Shown here in pieces: positions 1 through 11,409 of a stretch of 64,000 nt of DNA. Location: positions 1,261,446 through 1,325,445 of the forward strand of contig NW_022985549.1 of assembly GCF_010093815.1 (NCBI RefSeq), in the 5' to 3' direction. Under the pieces are notes generated by a model. It searched no databases and had not been told where the DNA came from. It saw only the letters and a list, made by a program, of their open reading frames with translations. How positions within the stretch are numbered: position 1 is the stretch's first letter; each line of letters starts with the position of its first letter. This stretch comes from Pseudovirgaria hyperparasitica (Eukaryota; Ascomycota; Dothideomycetes; Acrospermales; Acrospermaceae). The position numbers and the translations under genes were made by a program.

Positions 1-2588
1 GGTCAGTGAACGAGGCATTGATCGTGAACGTATCCGTTTCATCGATTTCACGACCTTTCGGCTGTTTCGAGAGAGGCCTCAGACGGGCGCAGGCGAGAGA
101 CTGGAGGGTACGCTTAAGTTCGGCATCGGCTGCGGACTGCATTAGATGCACATCTCATGAAGAGAAGAAAAGGATTTTCTTACGAAGTCCAGTCTCTACT
201 TTCAGAAAATCATATGAAAGCCTTTCATCAATAGCGCGGTCGTTGAACTGAAGAAGCACAATAGCTTGGAAGGAGCTGACCACTAGCTCTTTCCTACCTT
301 TCGGAAAGTCGGCCCTGAGCTGACAATTGGCTAAAGCATGCTTCCACTCCAGCTTCTTGTTCGAGTGTTTGGTCTTGTAGTGTTTTTCAAACTTGTCGAT
401 TGCAGTCTTAATCTCCATTGGTATTCGGACTGGAATCTCGGGATATGTTGGCCATGCTGCCTGTGAGAGGACATTAACCGATAGGTCGATGCGCTCCTTC
501 TTGCCTCCTTCTCGCTCCTGTGAGATTGTCTTATATGAAGCCAATTCTTCACGCGATAGTTCGATATCCTTGAACATTTGTTCGAGGTTGTATGTGAAGC
601 CAGAACCACACTCTGTATGTATATTAGCTTATGCACAAGCAAAGAGCGTTTCGCAATACATACCCGTCTGAAGCCTCGAAAGCATACTCCTCTCGGCGTC
701 CGCACTGGCGCTTCGGCCCATCAGTAATCGCCTGGCAAGATCTTTCTTGTAGAAGGCCTCAAAGACTGCTTTACCGTGAACAAATCTGAACAGGTCCAGC
801 ACTTGGTCCAATTGATTATTAACTTCCGAGTCTTCGTCAAATATTTGTTCTTCGTTGTCTTCATCATCTCTTTGGGCCCGAGGTGCTGACTTTGAAAGCA
901 TTGCAGGAATTGCTTTGGAACCACCTCTCAGTAGAAGATCTAGGTATTTCGCTATCATCTCCTCAGGCTTTGAGTTGTCTGTACCCCACGCTGCATTTGT
1001 CTTCCGGGTCTTGTTGATAAAGCTCTCGAAGGTCTTGCGCATTGCGTGGCCCAGCTCATCATTCCTTTCGAACGAATATTTCCAGATATGGTCAAGCTGT
1101 TGCTTCATGCAAAGCAATTTGACTACCATTTGATCTTGCTCTTTCTCATCAAAAACAATAGCAGTTCCAGTCAGGTCGACCCAGGCAACAAACGCAGGCA
1201 TCAGCTTCTCTCCAAGGCTACGCTTTTGCAAGAATGAAAAGAGCTGCTTTAGATCCTCGATAGCATTTTGGTCTAACAGGTCGGCAACAGCATCATTATC
1301 TACCAGTTTAGATTCTTGCTCAGTGACGAGTTGATCTTCCAGCAGTGTCATGAGATTGCGTTTTGTTGAGGAGTCGAGATTGAAACGATCACATCGTCTA
1401 GCCTCTCGCTCAATCAATCTGATAGACCTCGACACATACTCGGCAAGCTTCACCTCGGAACTCATCTTGGCTGCCCATTGAATAATGAAAGTCTGCGATA
1501 GCTCCAGAAGTCGTGGTTCGAAACAGTCGGTGTAGACGCTGATCTCATGAAACATGCTAATGGCATTTTCAAAGGTATTTGCATCCATTGATCCGCCCTC
1601 TGAGTCACGTTCCTCTCTTATAAGGTCACAAGCTCCATCGACAACCTTCTCCTGGAACTTAGGGCTGTGAAAGATCTTGGTTCGGAAAATGCCGTGGCTA
1701 TCACTCTCGAGAGAGCGTCCCTTCGGAAGGAGGTACGAGCGATCCATGTAACACCATATCATTTCAACTTGTTTCTGGATCATGTGTCAGCAGACATGCT
1801 TCAGTCAAGCATAATCAGCGTACCATATTCGCCTTCCATGTTGCCCATGCAGCCAAAACAGCTCTCAGCACGTCTGTGTTTGTTTGATGAGATTGTTCTA
1901 GAAGCCTTGCATATACCGTCTCGTTCATATGTAACTCGCATCTCTTGTAGAGCCTGTAGGACAATGCCTCAGCATGGCCTTGTCGACAGACATTTTCCAC
2001 ACTCTTGTACAATTCCTCATATGAGATGGCAATTTTCTGACCTGCAAATATTCGTCCTAGAGCAGCATCTAGAGTATTCCAGACCTGATCGAAATATTGC
2101 TTCGGGTCTGCTTTGGACTGTGTCTTAAAGTTCTTGACCACGATCCTCCTCGGACCCGCGTGCGGGTTGTTACTGGCTCTTGCTCCATTCTTAATTCCAA
2201 TTTTACGTGGTGAACTTGTCGGAGAACCTGTCAAATCTACTATTGTATCTTTAAGGCTGTTCCTGCTGCTGAAGCTATACATATTTGCAGGCGATAGCGC
2301 TTCCTGAGAAGTTGTGGGTGGCGAAGAAGGAAGATCGTCCAGGCTTCGGTCGATTGAGCACAGCCTGGCTCGTTTGTTCTTTGGTGTTGTAGGCCCGCCA
2401 GTGGCGGCTTTTTGCTTCGAATTTGAGAAGAGCTCAGAAATCGTCTGCTGCTTGGCGTTGGCAATCGAGGCGTTATCGGTGGGAACACATAGAGCTCCGG
2501 ACGGCCGGTCAGAGGAGAGCTTGCGTTTCCGATCGCTGGTAGGTGTCTTATCAGCCTTTGAGCGTTTGCCAGTGCTCGTAGACTGCAT
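1..2588 (-). CDS. CUL4: Cullin-4 family scaffold of a CRL4 ubiquitin ligase, 3' end outside the window
   Basis: Scaffold of a cullin-RING E3 ligase (CRL4), which links DDB1-type adaptors to the RING/E2 module in the nucleus. Exons on the minus strand are 2588-1824, 1774-664, 612-184 and 129-<1, giving about 811 residues; introns are 49, 51 and 54 nt. The first ~130 residues are a low-complexity basic leader. Cullin repeats follow, then the cullin-homology stretch FRFVHGKAVFEAFYKKDLAR and, in exon 4, TLQSLACARLRPL. The third acceptor was chosen to keep frame (GLPDAELKRTLQSL). The winged-helix region and the neddylation lysine lie beyond the left edge and cannot be checked. The basic leader and closeness to CUL4 rather than CUL1/CUL3 in the repeats are my reading from memory; another cullin is less likely. 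It is in tandem with MGM1 upstream. Confidence 0.88.
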
Positions 2589-3117
2589 CGATGAGTCAGA
2601 ATTGCGACTTGATCAGTCCAGTAAAAGGCGTTAGCCCGGCCAGAATTTATTGCGATCGATGGAGGCGACAACTGATGATTATGAAGCTCGGTCTGGAAGG
2701 TAGCTTGGCTCGAGCTTCTGATATGAAGATCAGTGGGGCCGGCTGGGGGGGTATCTCAGACGACCAGTATTTACCTGCCACTCCACATTTTTTAGGTGTA
2801 CTATCGAACATTGCAGACAGGTTTCTCGTCGTGTGAAGGATTCATTTTTTTCATTTCTGGGCGAAGGCGTCCACGAGTGTTGCCCCTTCCGCGACTATTG
2901 TGGATGGGAGATTTTGAGGTCAGACGGTGATAGACCGGACTTAAGTCACTACTAACATTTTTCGCATCTTGCAACATATATTTTCAGGATAACTACTTGA
3001 GTAGGGTATTGTGACAGCCACGCTCGAATTTATGTAGAGGAAAGCACGAAACATACTGGTATCTCTGAGGCGCCAGCCAAAGACTCATCTAATCGTATCA
3101 ATTATTAGTGAGGCTGC
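2589..3117. other. Intergenic: 3' side of MGM1 and promoter of CUL4
   Basis: This 0.5-kb spacer lies between two minus-strand genes, so it should carry the MGM1 3' end and the CUL4 promoter. I see no coding continuity, RNA gene or repeat in it. Confidence 0.6.
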
Positions 3118-5990
3118 TTAAAACAAACTCCATCCGCGATTCTTCTTTTCCGTTTGCATTGATCTCGAACTGTATCGCTTCTCCCTAAGCTCAAGCTGTC
3201 GTAAAGCCTCCATCTCCTTGAGAACATGCTCAAGGAGATCTTTTCGGCGGACCACATCTAGGTGCCGTTTAATTTTTGGATCCTCTCGGGCAAAGCGATC
3301 GATCTCAGTCTGTGATAGATTACGTCCCAGTCGGGCATCAAGTTCGCGCGGGAACTGTATGTATTAGCAGCTCTTCTAACAAAGAAGTGGATCGGACTTA
3401 CCAGATAGTAAAATTTGGACAACAACTCGGCATCAAGGAAGAGATCGGCCGTGGTCGTGAGTTTATCCGCCACAGCGTCTAGGAAGACTTCTGGGCAGTG
3501 GTATTTGTTCTTCTTGTCTGCACATTGCTTAGACTTGACAGCCATCAGTCTAAGCCTGAGGACGTCCAATCTATCTCGTAGGAAGACAGCTTCCCGGCCT
3601 TTTGCCATATTAGTCTGGAGTCAAGGGAAAGACAGGCGCGGCAACTCACCCTTTTCGAGCAGAGCAGCGCTGAAGCCGCCAGCACCACCCACTCCGTTAC
3701 CCTCGAGGGCCACGGATCCACTTCGGACACGGTCAATAAAGGCCATAACGTCCTTCGTCTTTCTCTTCCCGCCTATCTGGTTCTCTAGGGTCTTGTTGGC
3801 GGTTTCACACGCCTTCAGCTCCTCCTGCAAGACTGCTTTGATGTTTTCACGACCCTTCTTCCACTCATTATCTTCAAGCTCGATTCGATACTTATACGGC
3901 TTGATACAGATCTCAAGCTCGTCGCTGATATCGTATGAGAGGTCTTTGAGTATTGTTGTAGATGCATCAGTGATCGCTTTGCGGGCGAAGGGATGAGCGG
4001 AGAATCTCGACCCAGCAATCAAGCCATCGATATGTGCCTGTAGTGATGAAGCGACCACAGTCGTTGCAAGACGGCCGATACCGAGCTTTGTAAGAGCGGC
4101 GGTAGAACCATCTAGTTTGTATTGCCATATGGTATCATTTGGGTCAGCTTTCGGAAGGTCTTCTAGTGGATACTCTTCAGGTGGAGGAGGGGCAATATCG
4201 TCGAAAGGGCGGTTCCAGTACTTCTGGGCAAGTAGGTTCAGGACTTGTTGATCAAGCTCCCGTTTCAACAGCTCACGAACTTCGGCTCTTCCGAATTCCT
4301 CCGCGAAGCCCCTGAAGGAATGCTTGAACGAGTCCAGGCTTTCAGCTAGGTATGACTCTGCACTCAATGGTCGCTCGTTGTACTGGACCTTGAACTCGTA
4401 CCTCGCTTCCTCAAGTTCACGTGTGATGGCCTCACTTGTGGTCTTCAAGCTAGCAGCCATGGTCGTCTCGAGGACATGCATCAACTTCTTACGCAAGTTC
4501 TTGGTTCCCACATCCAGGTTAGACTCTGCGCCAAATTCGGAGGGATGAGAAGAGAAAAAGGCCTGTTCATTACGAGCGATGGCAGTTGTAATATTACCAT
4601 TACCGCGATGGAATAAGCTCTGGGATGTCTGCGGTATTCTGCAGACAACGCCGACATATCCTAATCGCAGAGCATACTTTTTATCAGTAAGCATGCTCAC
4701 GCCCCTTTCAGCGTCTACAAGATCCATCTTCGTAATGACTCCTATGGTGCGCTCGCCACGAGGATCCACCTTTCGCGAAGCTCGCAATGCAGTCGAATTT
4801 GCGAGATCGACATCGGCGGCAGAAATGGCCAAGATGACATTTGGAGGTTGAATGTATTTTTCGCACAGTTCGGCGATTTTCTCTTTCAACTCTGGGGGCT
4901 GATCACGTCCTACCACCTGTATGTAGCCAGGGAGATCGATGAGTGAAAGATCCGGCACGTTTGGTGAGTATATACGGAGCTGAATCGGGTCGTCTGTGAC
5001 ACATTGCTCGGCTGGCACAGCGAGATTCAGGTCTGTCAGTGTTCGCTGGATTACGGTGAAGTCGGTGAGTTTGCCCAGGCCTAGTGCTGGAAATTCGCCA
5101 TATTCTGCCTTTGCCTCCGGTGTGTTGACGAGTGTCAATTCGATGGGCCTTCGCGTGACCATGTTATGACCTTTCGGCAGGAACTCATGTCCAACTATAG
5201 CCTCCAGCACTGAGCTTTTTCCAGAGGACTGGGATCCAATAACAACAATTGATGGTAGCGTGAGAGTCTCTGATTGACCGACAGTCTGAAGTAAACTCCT
5301 TATCTCGATCATTTTCTTTGTCAACAGCATCATTTGCTCATCTCTTGCAATCTTCTCTTGGGATCTCTCTGTGCCTTCATCATCATTATCAGCATAGCCG
5401 AATGCAGCAACGGTCGTCGCGCCCGCCACTGCACTGCCGGCACTAGCCTGCACAGGTTTGCCTTTGTCTTTGCCGGGACCTCCATCGGAACCCCCATTTC
5501 CAGAGGAATCCACGGGATTCACTAAGCTTTGGAGCCACTCTGGCAGCAGCTCTGCTTCTCCTTTTGTTTTCTCCCACCCTTTCTTGATCTGGCCGAATAC
5601 ATCGACAGTACTTGCCGATACCGCCGTCGCCTTCTCCTTTGCTCGATCGAATACCCCTGTCACATATGTCCCAGCTATTGTAGCTTGATTTTGTATGTAT
5701 GCGAGTGCAGCAACTGTAGCTCCCATGGAGATAGCACCTAGAGTAGAGAGTTTCGTGACCAGCTTAGGTATTACTCGGGTAAAGGATATCGCCCTTACTG
5801 CTGGTACATTATGTATTGCATAAGCGCCCAAGGGCCATAGCCTCCGATCAAGTGACTGTGATCTACGTCCAGTCCGTAATAAGCCACCAGATCCAGAGCT
5901 TGAATATTGTACGATACCGCGGGGGGTGTATAGATTTGGGACGCGCCGCGCGAGCGGGAAGAGGCGCGCGGAGAGGATCCTTCCGCTCAT
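3118..5990 (-). CDS. MGM1: Mitochondrial dynamin-like GTPase (inner-membrane fusion)
   Basis: OPA1/Mgm1 GTPase that fuses inner mitochondrial membranes and maintains cristae and mtDNA. Exons are 5990-3650, 3598-3402 and 3354-3118 (924 aa). The N-terminus is a basic, Arg-rich targeting sequence (residues 1-75), then a hydrophobic anchor (about 82-99) and a second hydrophobic stretch near 183-200, where the family is cut by rhomboid protease to give long and short forms. The dynamin GTPase motifs are visible: GSQSSGKSS (252-260), the switch-I region TRRPIELT, DLPG (352-355) and TKMD (420-423). The middle/GED part continues into exons 2-3 (EKGREAVFLRDR; KFYYLFPRELDARLG). Intron 1 uses an AAAG acceptor, because the nearer CAG would bring in a stop at once. 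It shares a 513-bp gap with DUG3. Confidence 0.95.
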
Positions 5991-6503
5991 GCTGAAGGAT
6001 GCCCTACCCGGGCGATGTTGACATGGAATCAGAGGTTTCGTAGAGACAGAGAGGCGCGGTTGATGTTGTTGTGTGTACAGGAGATAAAGTTGGTCTAATA
6101 TGATGATGCGCTCCCTGGGCTTGGCCAGGTGGGTTGGTTAGCGCACACTCTCCGTTCACATGGATGGATGGATCCCGTAAGGGTCCAATCAAAGAAATCC
6201 GACACGTCTTTTCATGCCCATGCGGCAGTAATGTTTCCTTTGCAGTTAATATTGCAGCACCATGGCTGTTGCTGCACTGAAGAGTGGTGTTGAGATTCTA
6301 TCTTCCAGCTTCTCATATCTCGTGTTCTCATAGGGAGTGTATCCATGTCAACAAGTTTCACGAAACAAGCCTCCAAATTGCGTCATTTCGCTCCTGTGTA
6401 GCTCACCGCACAAAGGAACCCTGGGTTCCATCAACTCGTAGACAATTCACTCACAATCGTGTCGTCCGCTTCCACATACCTCTGGACAGATAGATGCTCA
6501 GAT
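5991..6503. promoter_or_regulatory. Shared intergenic promoter of MGM1 (-) and DUG3 (+)
   Basis: This 513-bp gap between two divergent start codons must hold both promoters. A CCAAT pentamer is visible at 6185-6189. No TATA box stands out. The promoter role is inferred from gene orientation only. Confidence 0.5.
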
Positions 6504-7793
6504 ATGTGTAGATTTCTGGTTAGTATAGCATACCAACGACGATTCGCGAGCTCTCAAATAATGTCTGGACAAGGTCTATAAAGGCAAAGACGAGATCCTC
6601 CTCTCGAAACTGATTTTAGACCCAACCCACTCGATACTCACGCAGTCCTACGACTCACGCCTGCGGCTCGTAAGTCAATCTCCACATCAGAGCCTCGCTG
6701 CGGCTACTTGACTTGTTAGCTTCTCCTCAAGCTCCATCCTGACGCACTCTGACAGGACTATCGTCGGCCTCACAACGGCGATGGCTTCGGGGTCGGATAC
6801 TATACAGACCCCGCTCTAGGCCCGGAACCTTGCATCTTCACTTCGACGATCCCTGCGTGGAACTGTATCAATCTTGAACGACTTGCTGCGAAGACCGCCT
6901 CAAATCTGATCTTCGCGCATGTCCGTGCCACAACCGAAGGCAATTTGTCGGACAGCAATTGCCATCCTTTCCGGCATGGATCTCTTATGTGGATGCATAA
7001 TGGCGGTATAGGAGCATGGAAACATGTCAAGAGAAGACTAGCGATGAGCGTAAAAGACGAGTGGTTCATGGGTGTTCAAGGAAGTACAGACAGCGAGTGG
7101 GCATTCGCGCTGTTTCTGGATAGTATGGACAGGATGGGACACAGCCCAAACACAGAGCTAGGAGAGAACGGCTTCGGACATAGTGTACTGCGGAAAGCCA
7201 TGCTGAAAACCATCGAGCGTATCAACAAGCTTATCGCAGAGATTCCTGAAGATCAGCGCCCGGAGGACACGAGGAGTCTTCTCAACTTTGCAGTCACGGA
7301 CGGCGCATGCGTGGTATGCACGCGCTATGTGAGCTCCAAGACTGATGAGCCTGCCTCGTTATTCTTCTCCTCTGGCACATCGTGGTCTCCCGTACCAAAG
7401 TCAACTGATCAAGAAGCTCAAGTGAAGAACGACGATGCAAACCGTGCACAAATTCATCCTCGAAGCCAGCCGGCCACATATGGCCAGACATCCTATCGCA
7501 TGTCTCGCCTGGATCGTGGTGCTGATATCGTTCTGGTTGCGTCTGAGCCGCTTACATTCGAGCGCGATAATTGGGTGACCGTCCCTACGAATTCTATCTT
7601 GACTATTTCTGGACAGACAGTGATGATCCATCCTATAAGGGATGAATTCTGGAGTGAGAACCCAGCTGTGGAACGAAGCATGGAATTCGCCGAGACCAAA
7701 GGGCAAGCGGTCGGCGCGAAGGGGGCTACAGGTATCGAGAAGGGAACAAAAGTACCAGACAGGGCTAGGCTTGAAGTGGGCTGCGGAGCATGA
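6504..7793 (+). CDS. DUG3: DUG3-type class II glutamine amidotransferase
   Basis: Subunit of the Dug2-Dug3 system that degrades glutathione in the cytosol without gamma-glutamyl transpeptidase. Exons are 6504-6518, 6574-6669 and 6756-7793 (382 aa). The mature protein should start at Cys2, the Ntn-hydrolase nucleophile; the N-terminus reads MCRFLVYKGKD. Further class II GATase blocks are RRPHNGDGFGVGYY, FAHVRATTEG and HPFRHGSLMWMHNGGI. The first coding exon is only 15 nt (M-C-R-F-L), so ORF-length methods miss the true start. Exon joins are phase 0 and keep the family sequence intact. The C-terminal 45 residues after FWSENP are poorly conserved by eye. A DUG2 partner is not in this window. Confidence 0.93.
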
Positions 7794-10053
7794 GGTCTTT
7801 CTGCCAGAAAGATGGGATTACGTGCTGGAGTATGGGCGTCAGATCTTATTACATCACGAAAGATCACGGAAGTCTGCTTCTCAGCGTCTGGGTATGCAAT
7901 TGAACTAACATAGGATCTTTCGCAGAGTTAGCATTCACTGCTGTATTATCAGTCTACATACACTCGAGTATACATGGCTATTTCCCCTTCCGCCTGCCTT
8001 GAGCGGCATTCTCAGTTCACTTACAAGACCAATCCATATAACGCTTAGAATTAAATCCGACAGAGCAGCATACAAGGCTTGCTCTCAAACGCGTTATCTA
8101 CCAGACTGACAAGGTCTATTCTGTGAACATCATGCATGAATGTGGCAATGCATAAGTACACCAGGTGATCAATTGGATGCAGAGTAGGATTCAGGCCGAA
8201 ATAAACTCTCTACCTAACCTACTCATATGGCCAGACTTCTAATGCTGTCATAACAAGAATGACCCACTCGTCAGTGCAAGGGCGTAGTAAAGCTTGCAGT
8301 GTTCCTCTTCCGCTCTATCAACCTTCCAGCCGCCGTCGACTACAAGCCTCTGTACTTCAGCCGGGTCTCGTACACTCCCTCATGGTCTTCGATCAAATCT
8401 TATAGTTACATTTCGAGTGACACCCGTCCTGCCGACTAGTTCTTTTCTGAGGCACGAACTCACTTACCGGGAGCCAGCAGTACAGCTTTACACGGAAGGC
8501 CAATGACAATCGGCTTGGGCCAAACGCAAGCGCAGCAATTACACGCTTTCACGGAAAAGTAGCATAAATTTTAGCGATTCTTCTGTTGTCAAGATCCGGG
8601 ACTGCGATATCACGGTCAGTTTCGAACCTACTTCGGGAAGGTTATCTTATATACTTCATGTTAGATTTTGTATTTACTGGGGTGTTGACGGCGCATTGGT
8701 AGACAGACTGCTGCCGGAGCCACAGACACATGTAAAAATCTGTAGGATAAAGTTCTCGCATCTGATGTTACACTTTGATTATTCATCTTCAAATTTTCGG
8801 TCATAAGGCTATGCAGTATACGATTCCAGTATGACCTATTGCTGGTCTATTCTTGGGTTGGAGGATATCAAGCACATTACTAACGTTGGGAACGACATTG
8901 ATCGATGATGAGTCTGGTATACGCAGTTGCGTAATCGCTCTCAAATCTATCCTTATCCATTGCGCGTGTCTAGATAGTCCTCCTCCTTGATTCATCCGTA
9001 AATCAGGTCCCATAGGGCTAATTATAAGTATTAGCCGTTCTATATAAGTCTAGTGCATCCAAATTGCCCATCAAGTCACCTTTCTCGTGCGTTAGGTGGT
9101 CAGGTCAAGCAGTGAACAATTAGTATACCCCAGTACACATACTCAGATACACACATCTGACAGTAGGGCTACCGCGTCCCCAAAGCTGGAACACAGTCTA
9201 CACATACACAACTCCCAAGCATATCTACCCATCATCGCTATAGGACTGCCATACCCAGCCAGCCCTCCACCACATCTCAATTATATCCACCCCAGCTCCT
9301 ATGGGCCCTTAGCTATCATTCTTCCAACATCCAGGCCCTTACTGCTTCTTGTTTTGATGTGTAGATATGTATGTATGTATGATAGGCGTTTGGGTTTAGC
9401 TCTTTGTATTTGGTATATGGTAGGTGCTTGGTAGCTTGGTTGGGTTGGGGATGACGTATATGTAGGCATGAGATGTGGGGAGCTTAGGATAAGGAAGGAA
9501 AGAAGGAAGGAAGGAAGGAAGGAAGGAAGGAAGGAAAGAAGGAAGGAAAGAAAGAAAGTGCCATTACGAGGGAGAAGTGGATGGAGAGGCAGGTTATAGA
9601 CAGGACATGGTGGTGCAATTCGATGTGATGTGATGTGGTATTATGTGGTATTAATCATGGAAGTGGATATATATATAATGTATGTATGTGTATGAAGCAC
9701 TATACATAAATTCGTCCATCCATACTCATCGGCATCCATCCATAGCCAATAATTCAAAACCCCGTCGAATAACATATATACATACCACACAACCACATAG
9801 CAAGCGATGACGACGACGGCAAGGTATGATCACACACATACATCTTCAAGGAAACAACATTAACGGAACTACACACGAGTAGATCAATCACATCAATACC
9901 TCCTTATACTAATTAGTACTACTTAATATATTCTTTCCCAACTTCATCGCTCTAACATCTAAGTACTCATATCGTATACTACTGATACTATCTATTCATT
10001 CGTTCATTCATTGAAACGTTCAACCATTCATTCATCCAAACATCCATAATCAA
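7794..10053. other. Gene-poor convergent spacer with simple repeats
   Basis: About 2.3 kb between the ends of DUG3 and the small minus-strand gene at 10054-10661. It holds a GATA/GTATG-rich patch near 9361-9390, the GGAA tract listed separately and AT steps near 9665-9690. Around 8230-8640 the minus strand gives short coding-looking peptides in several frames, but no single spliced model could be supported. Confidence 0.5.
9491..9558 (+). repeat. (GGAA)n purine microsatellite
   Basis: About 68 nt made only of A and G on the plus strand, mostly AAGG tetramers with a few AAAG interruptions. A pure purine/pyrimidine tract of this length can form a triplex and is likely to vary in length between strains. 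Confidence 0.95.
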
Positions 10054-10661
10054 TCATTCAAATCGCACGCACTCGATATATGTGTCCTCGTCTCCCACTT
10101 CCTCCTCGTCCTCGCCTTCGATCAGCGACTGCATATCGAGATGTCGATACTCAGGTACCGTGCTGTCCACATCCCCCCCAATTCCTTTCCTCCCCCCTGT
10201 TCCGCGTTGGCTGCAGAGAAAATGGAGCAAGTCCCACCAGTTCGGACTGATCTAATTGTGTTCTACCCTGCTCTATCCATGATGAACCCATACCCACGCA
10301 CATGCGAACCAAGGATATACCTCAATACAACCTCACCCTTATCCACTCGGCCATCCAAAAGGCTCGGTGAAATGCCTCGTCATCAATCGAACCGAACCTC
10401 CCAGTCCAGTTCCATGCGCCGACTAGTACTCTGTTAAATTACTGAAGGAGCGTGGCGAGGGTAAGGCAGAGGAAAGATAGCATGTTTCGAAAATCATGTG
10501 TCGCGTGCCTACCTCAAAGGCGCTTCGTTCCCGTAATGCTGGAAGACGCGCAGCACGCGCTGGCCCAACGAGCCGGGCTGTCCATCCAATCGGTCGGGAT
10601 GAGTATCCAGGATGGGTATGTGTGCTGTCATAACATGGTAGACAAGACGAGCTCGTGGCAT
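10054..10661 (-). CDS. Proposed small three-exon protein gene, unknown function
   Basis: Built by hand from exons 10661-10513, 10430-10332 and 10162-10054, giving 118 aa. All exons are shorter than 60 codons, so length filters hide the gene. Donors are GTAGGC and GTTGTA; acceptors are AACAG and GGACAG; both introns (82 and 169 nt) are phase 2, and frame is kept throughout. Readable blocks are ILDTHPDRLDGQPGSLGQR, VLVGAWNWTGRFGSIDDEAF and a Glu/Asp-rich C-terminus ending TYIECVRFE. I do not recognise a family. The HPD tripeptide is not in a J-domain context. The reading frame stays open upstream of the chosen ATG to a possible acceptor at about 10695, so extra 5' exons are possible. A competing frame covers part of exon 1, hence moderate confidence. 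Confidence 0.5.
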
Positions 10662-11409
10662 AAAGGGCTGACTGGGCTGCCATGGCCCTCGGGGCTAACA
10701 AGAGATCCTTCCAGGAATATGGATAGGTTTACGCGCGGGGGCGGGCCCATCCATGAGTGCGCTAGTGTACGCACCAGGTACGCGCGCGAGGACAAACCTA
10801 ATTGCCACGACTTAGCTTCTCGAATTTTGCTCTTCTTTCTTCAAAGCTTTTAGGCATCGGCATATCAATTTGGTCGAATGGTGCTGTGTATGGCTACAAT
10901 TGTGGGGAAGAGATGCTTTGGTTTGTGGCGATGTAATAGTTGACGGGCGAGCGTGGCAGGGGATCGTTGGCTGGATCGTTTGAGTGCAGGTCTTGGAGCT
11001 CACGTGCAGGGTGTCGTAACATCGGTGCTCGTGACCTTTGTCAGGTGTACTATGCTATCATGTCTTGCGCAAGGATGGATCAACTTCGGAGTTCTATTCA
11101 TCAAATAACAAGCTCGTCATAAGATCCACGTAATATCGACCAGTAGCCACCACTTGCTTTATCCCCGGCAACACGGCACGGGTGGAGCCGATCAACCTCA
11201 GGCATGCCCACAGAAACCCTTCCGAAAGATGGCGAGAATGTTGCAGTGGGACAGGATTTTCAAATAGCTGCAGATCAGCGGCGACACAGGCGGCGCGCTT
11301 CCTGGCAATTCGTGTTGTGGCGTTCGGCTGCTCTATTCTTGCTCTGTCAGGTCGGTGGATACCATGTGTCATGAACTTTGTTGCATAAACGGTGATGCAT
11401 GCTCCACCC
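10662..11409. other. Intergenic: likely promoter of the small gene
   Basis: Spacer between two minus-strand genes. It should carry the promoter, and perhaps a first exon, of the 10054-10661 gene. Nothing else is clear. Confidence 0.4.

Noticed and set aside
10423-10701. 92-aa minus-strand frame over the proposed small gene
   Set aside because: It cannot be joined in phase to the downstream exons at 10430 and 10162, and its composition is low-complexity compared with the chosen frame.
10700-10860. Possible extra 5' exons of the small gene (open frame up to about 10845, and a separate MPKSFEERRAKFEKLSRG start)
   Set aside because: No donor/acceptor pair links them convincingly; mentioned but not modelled.
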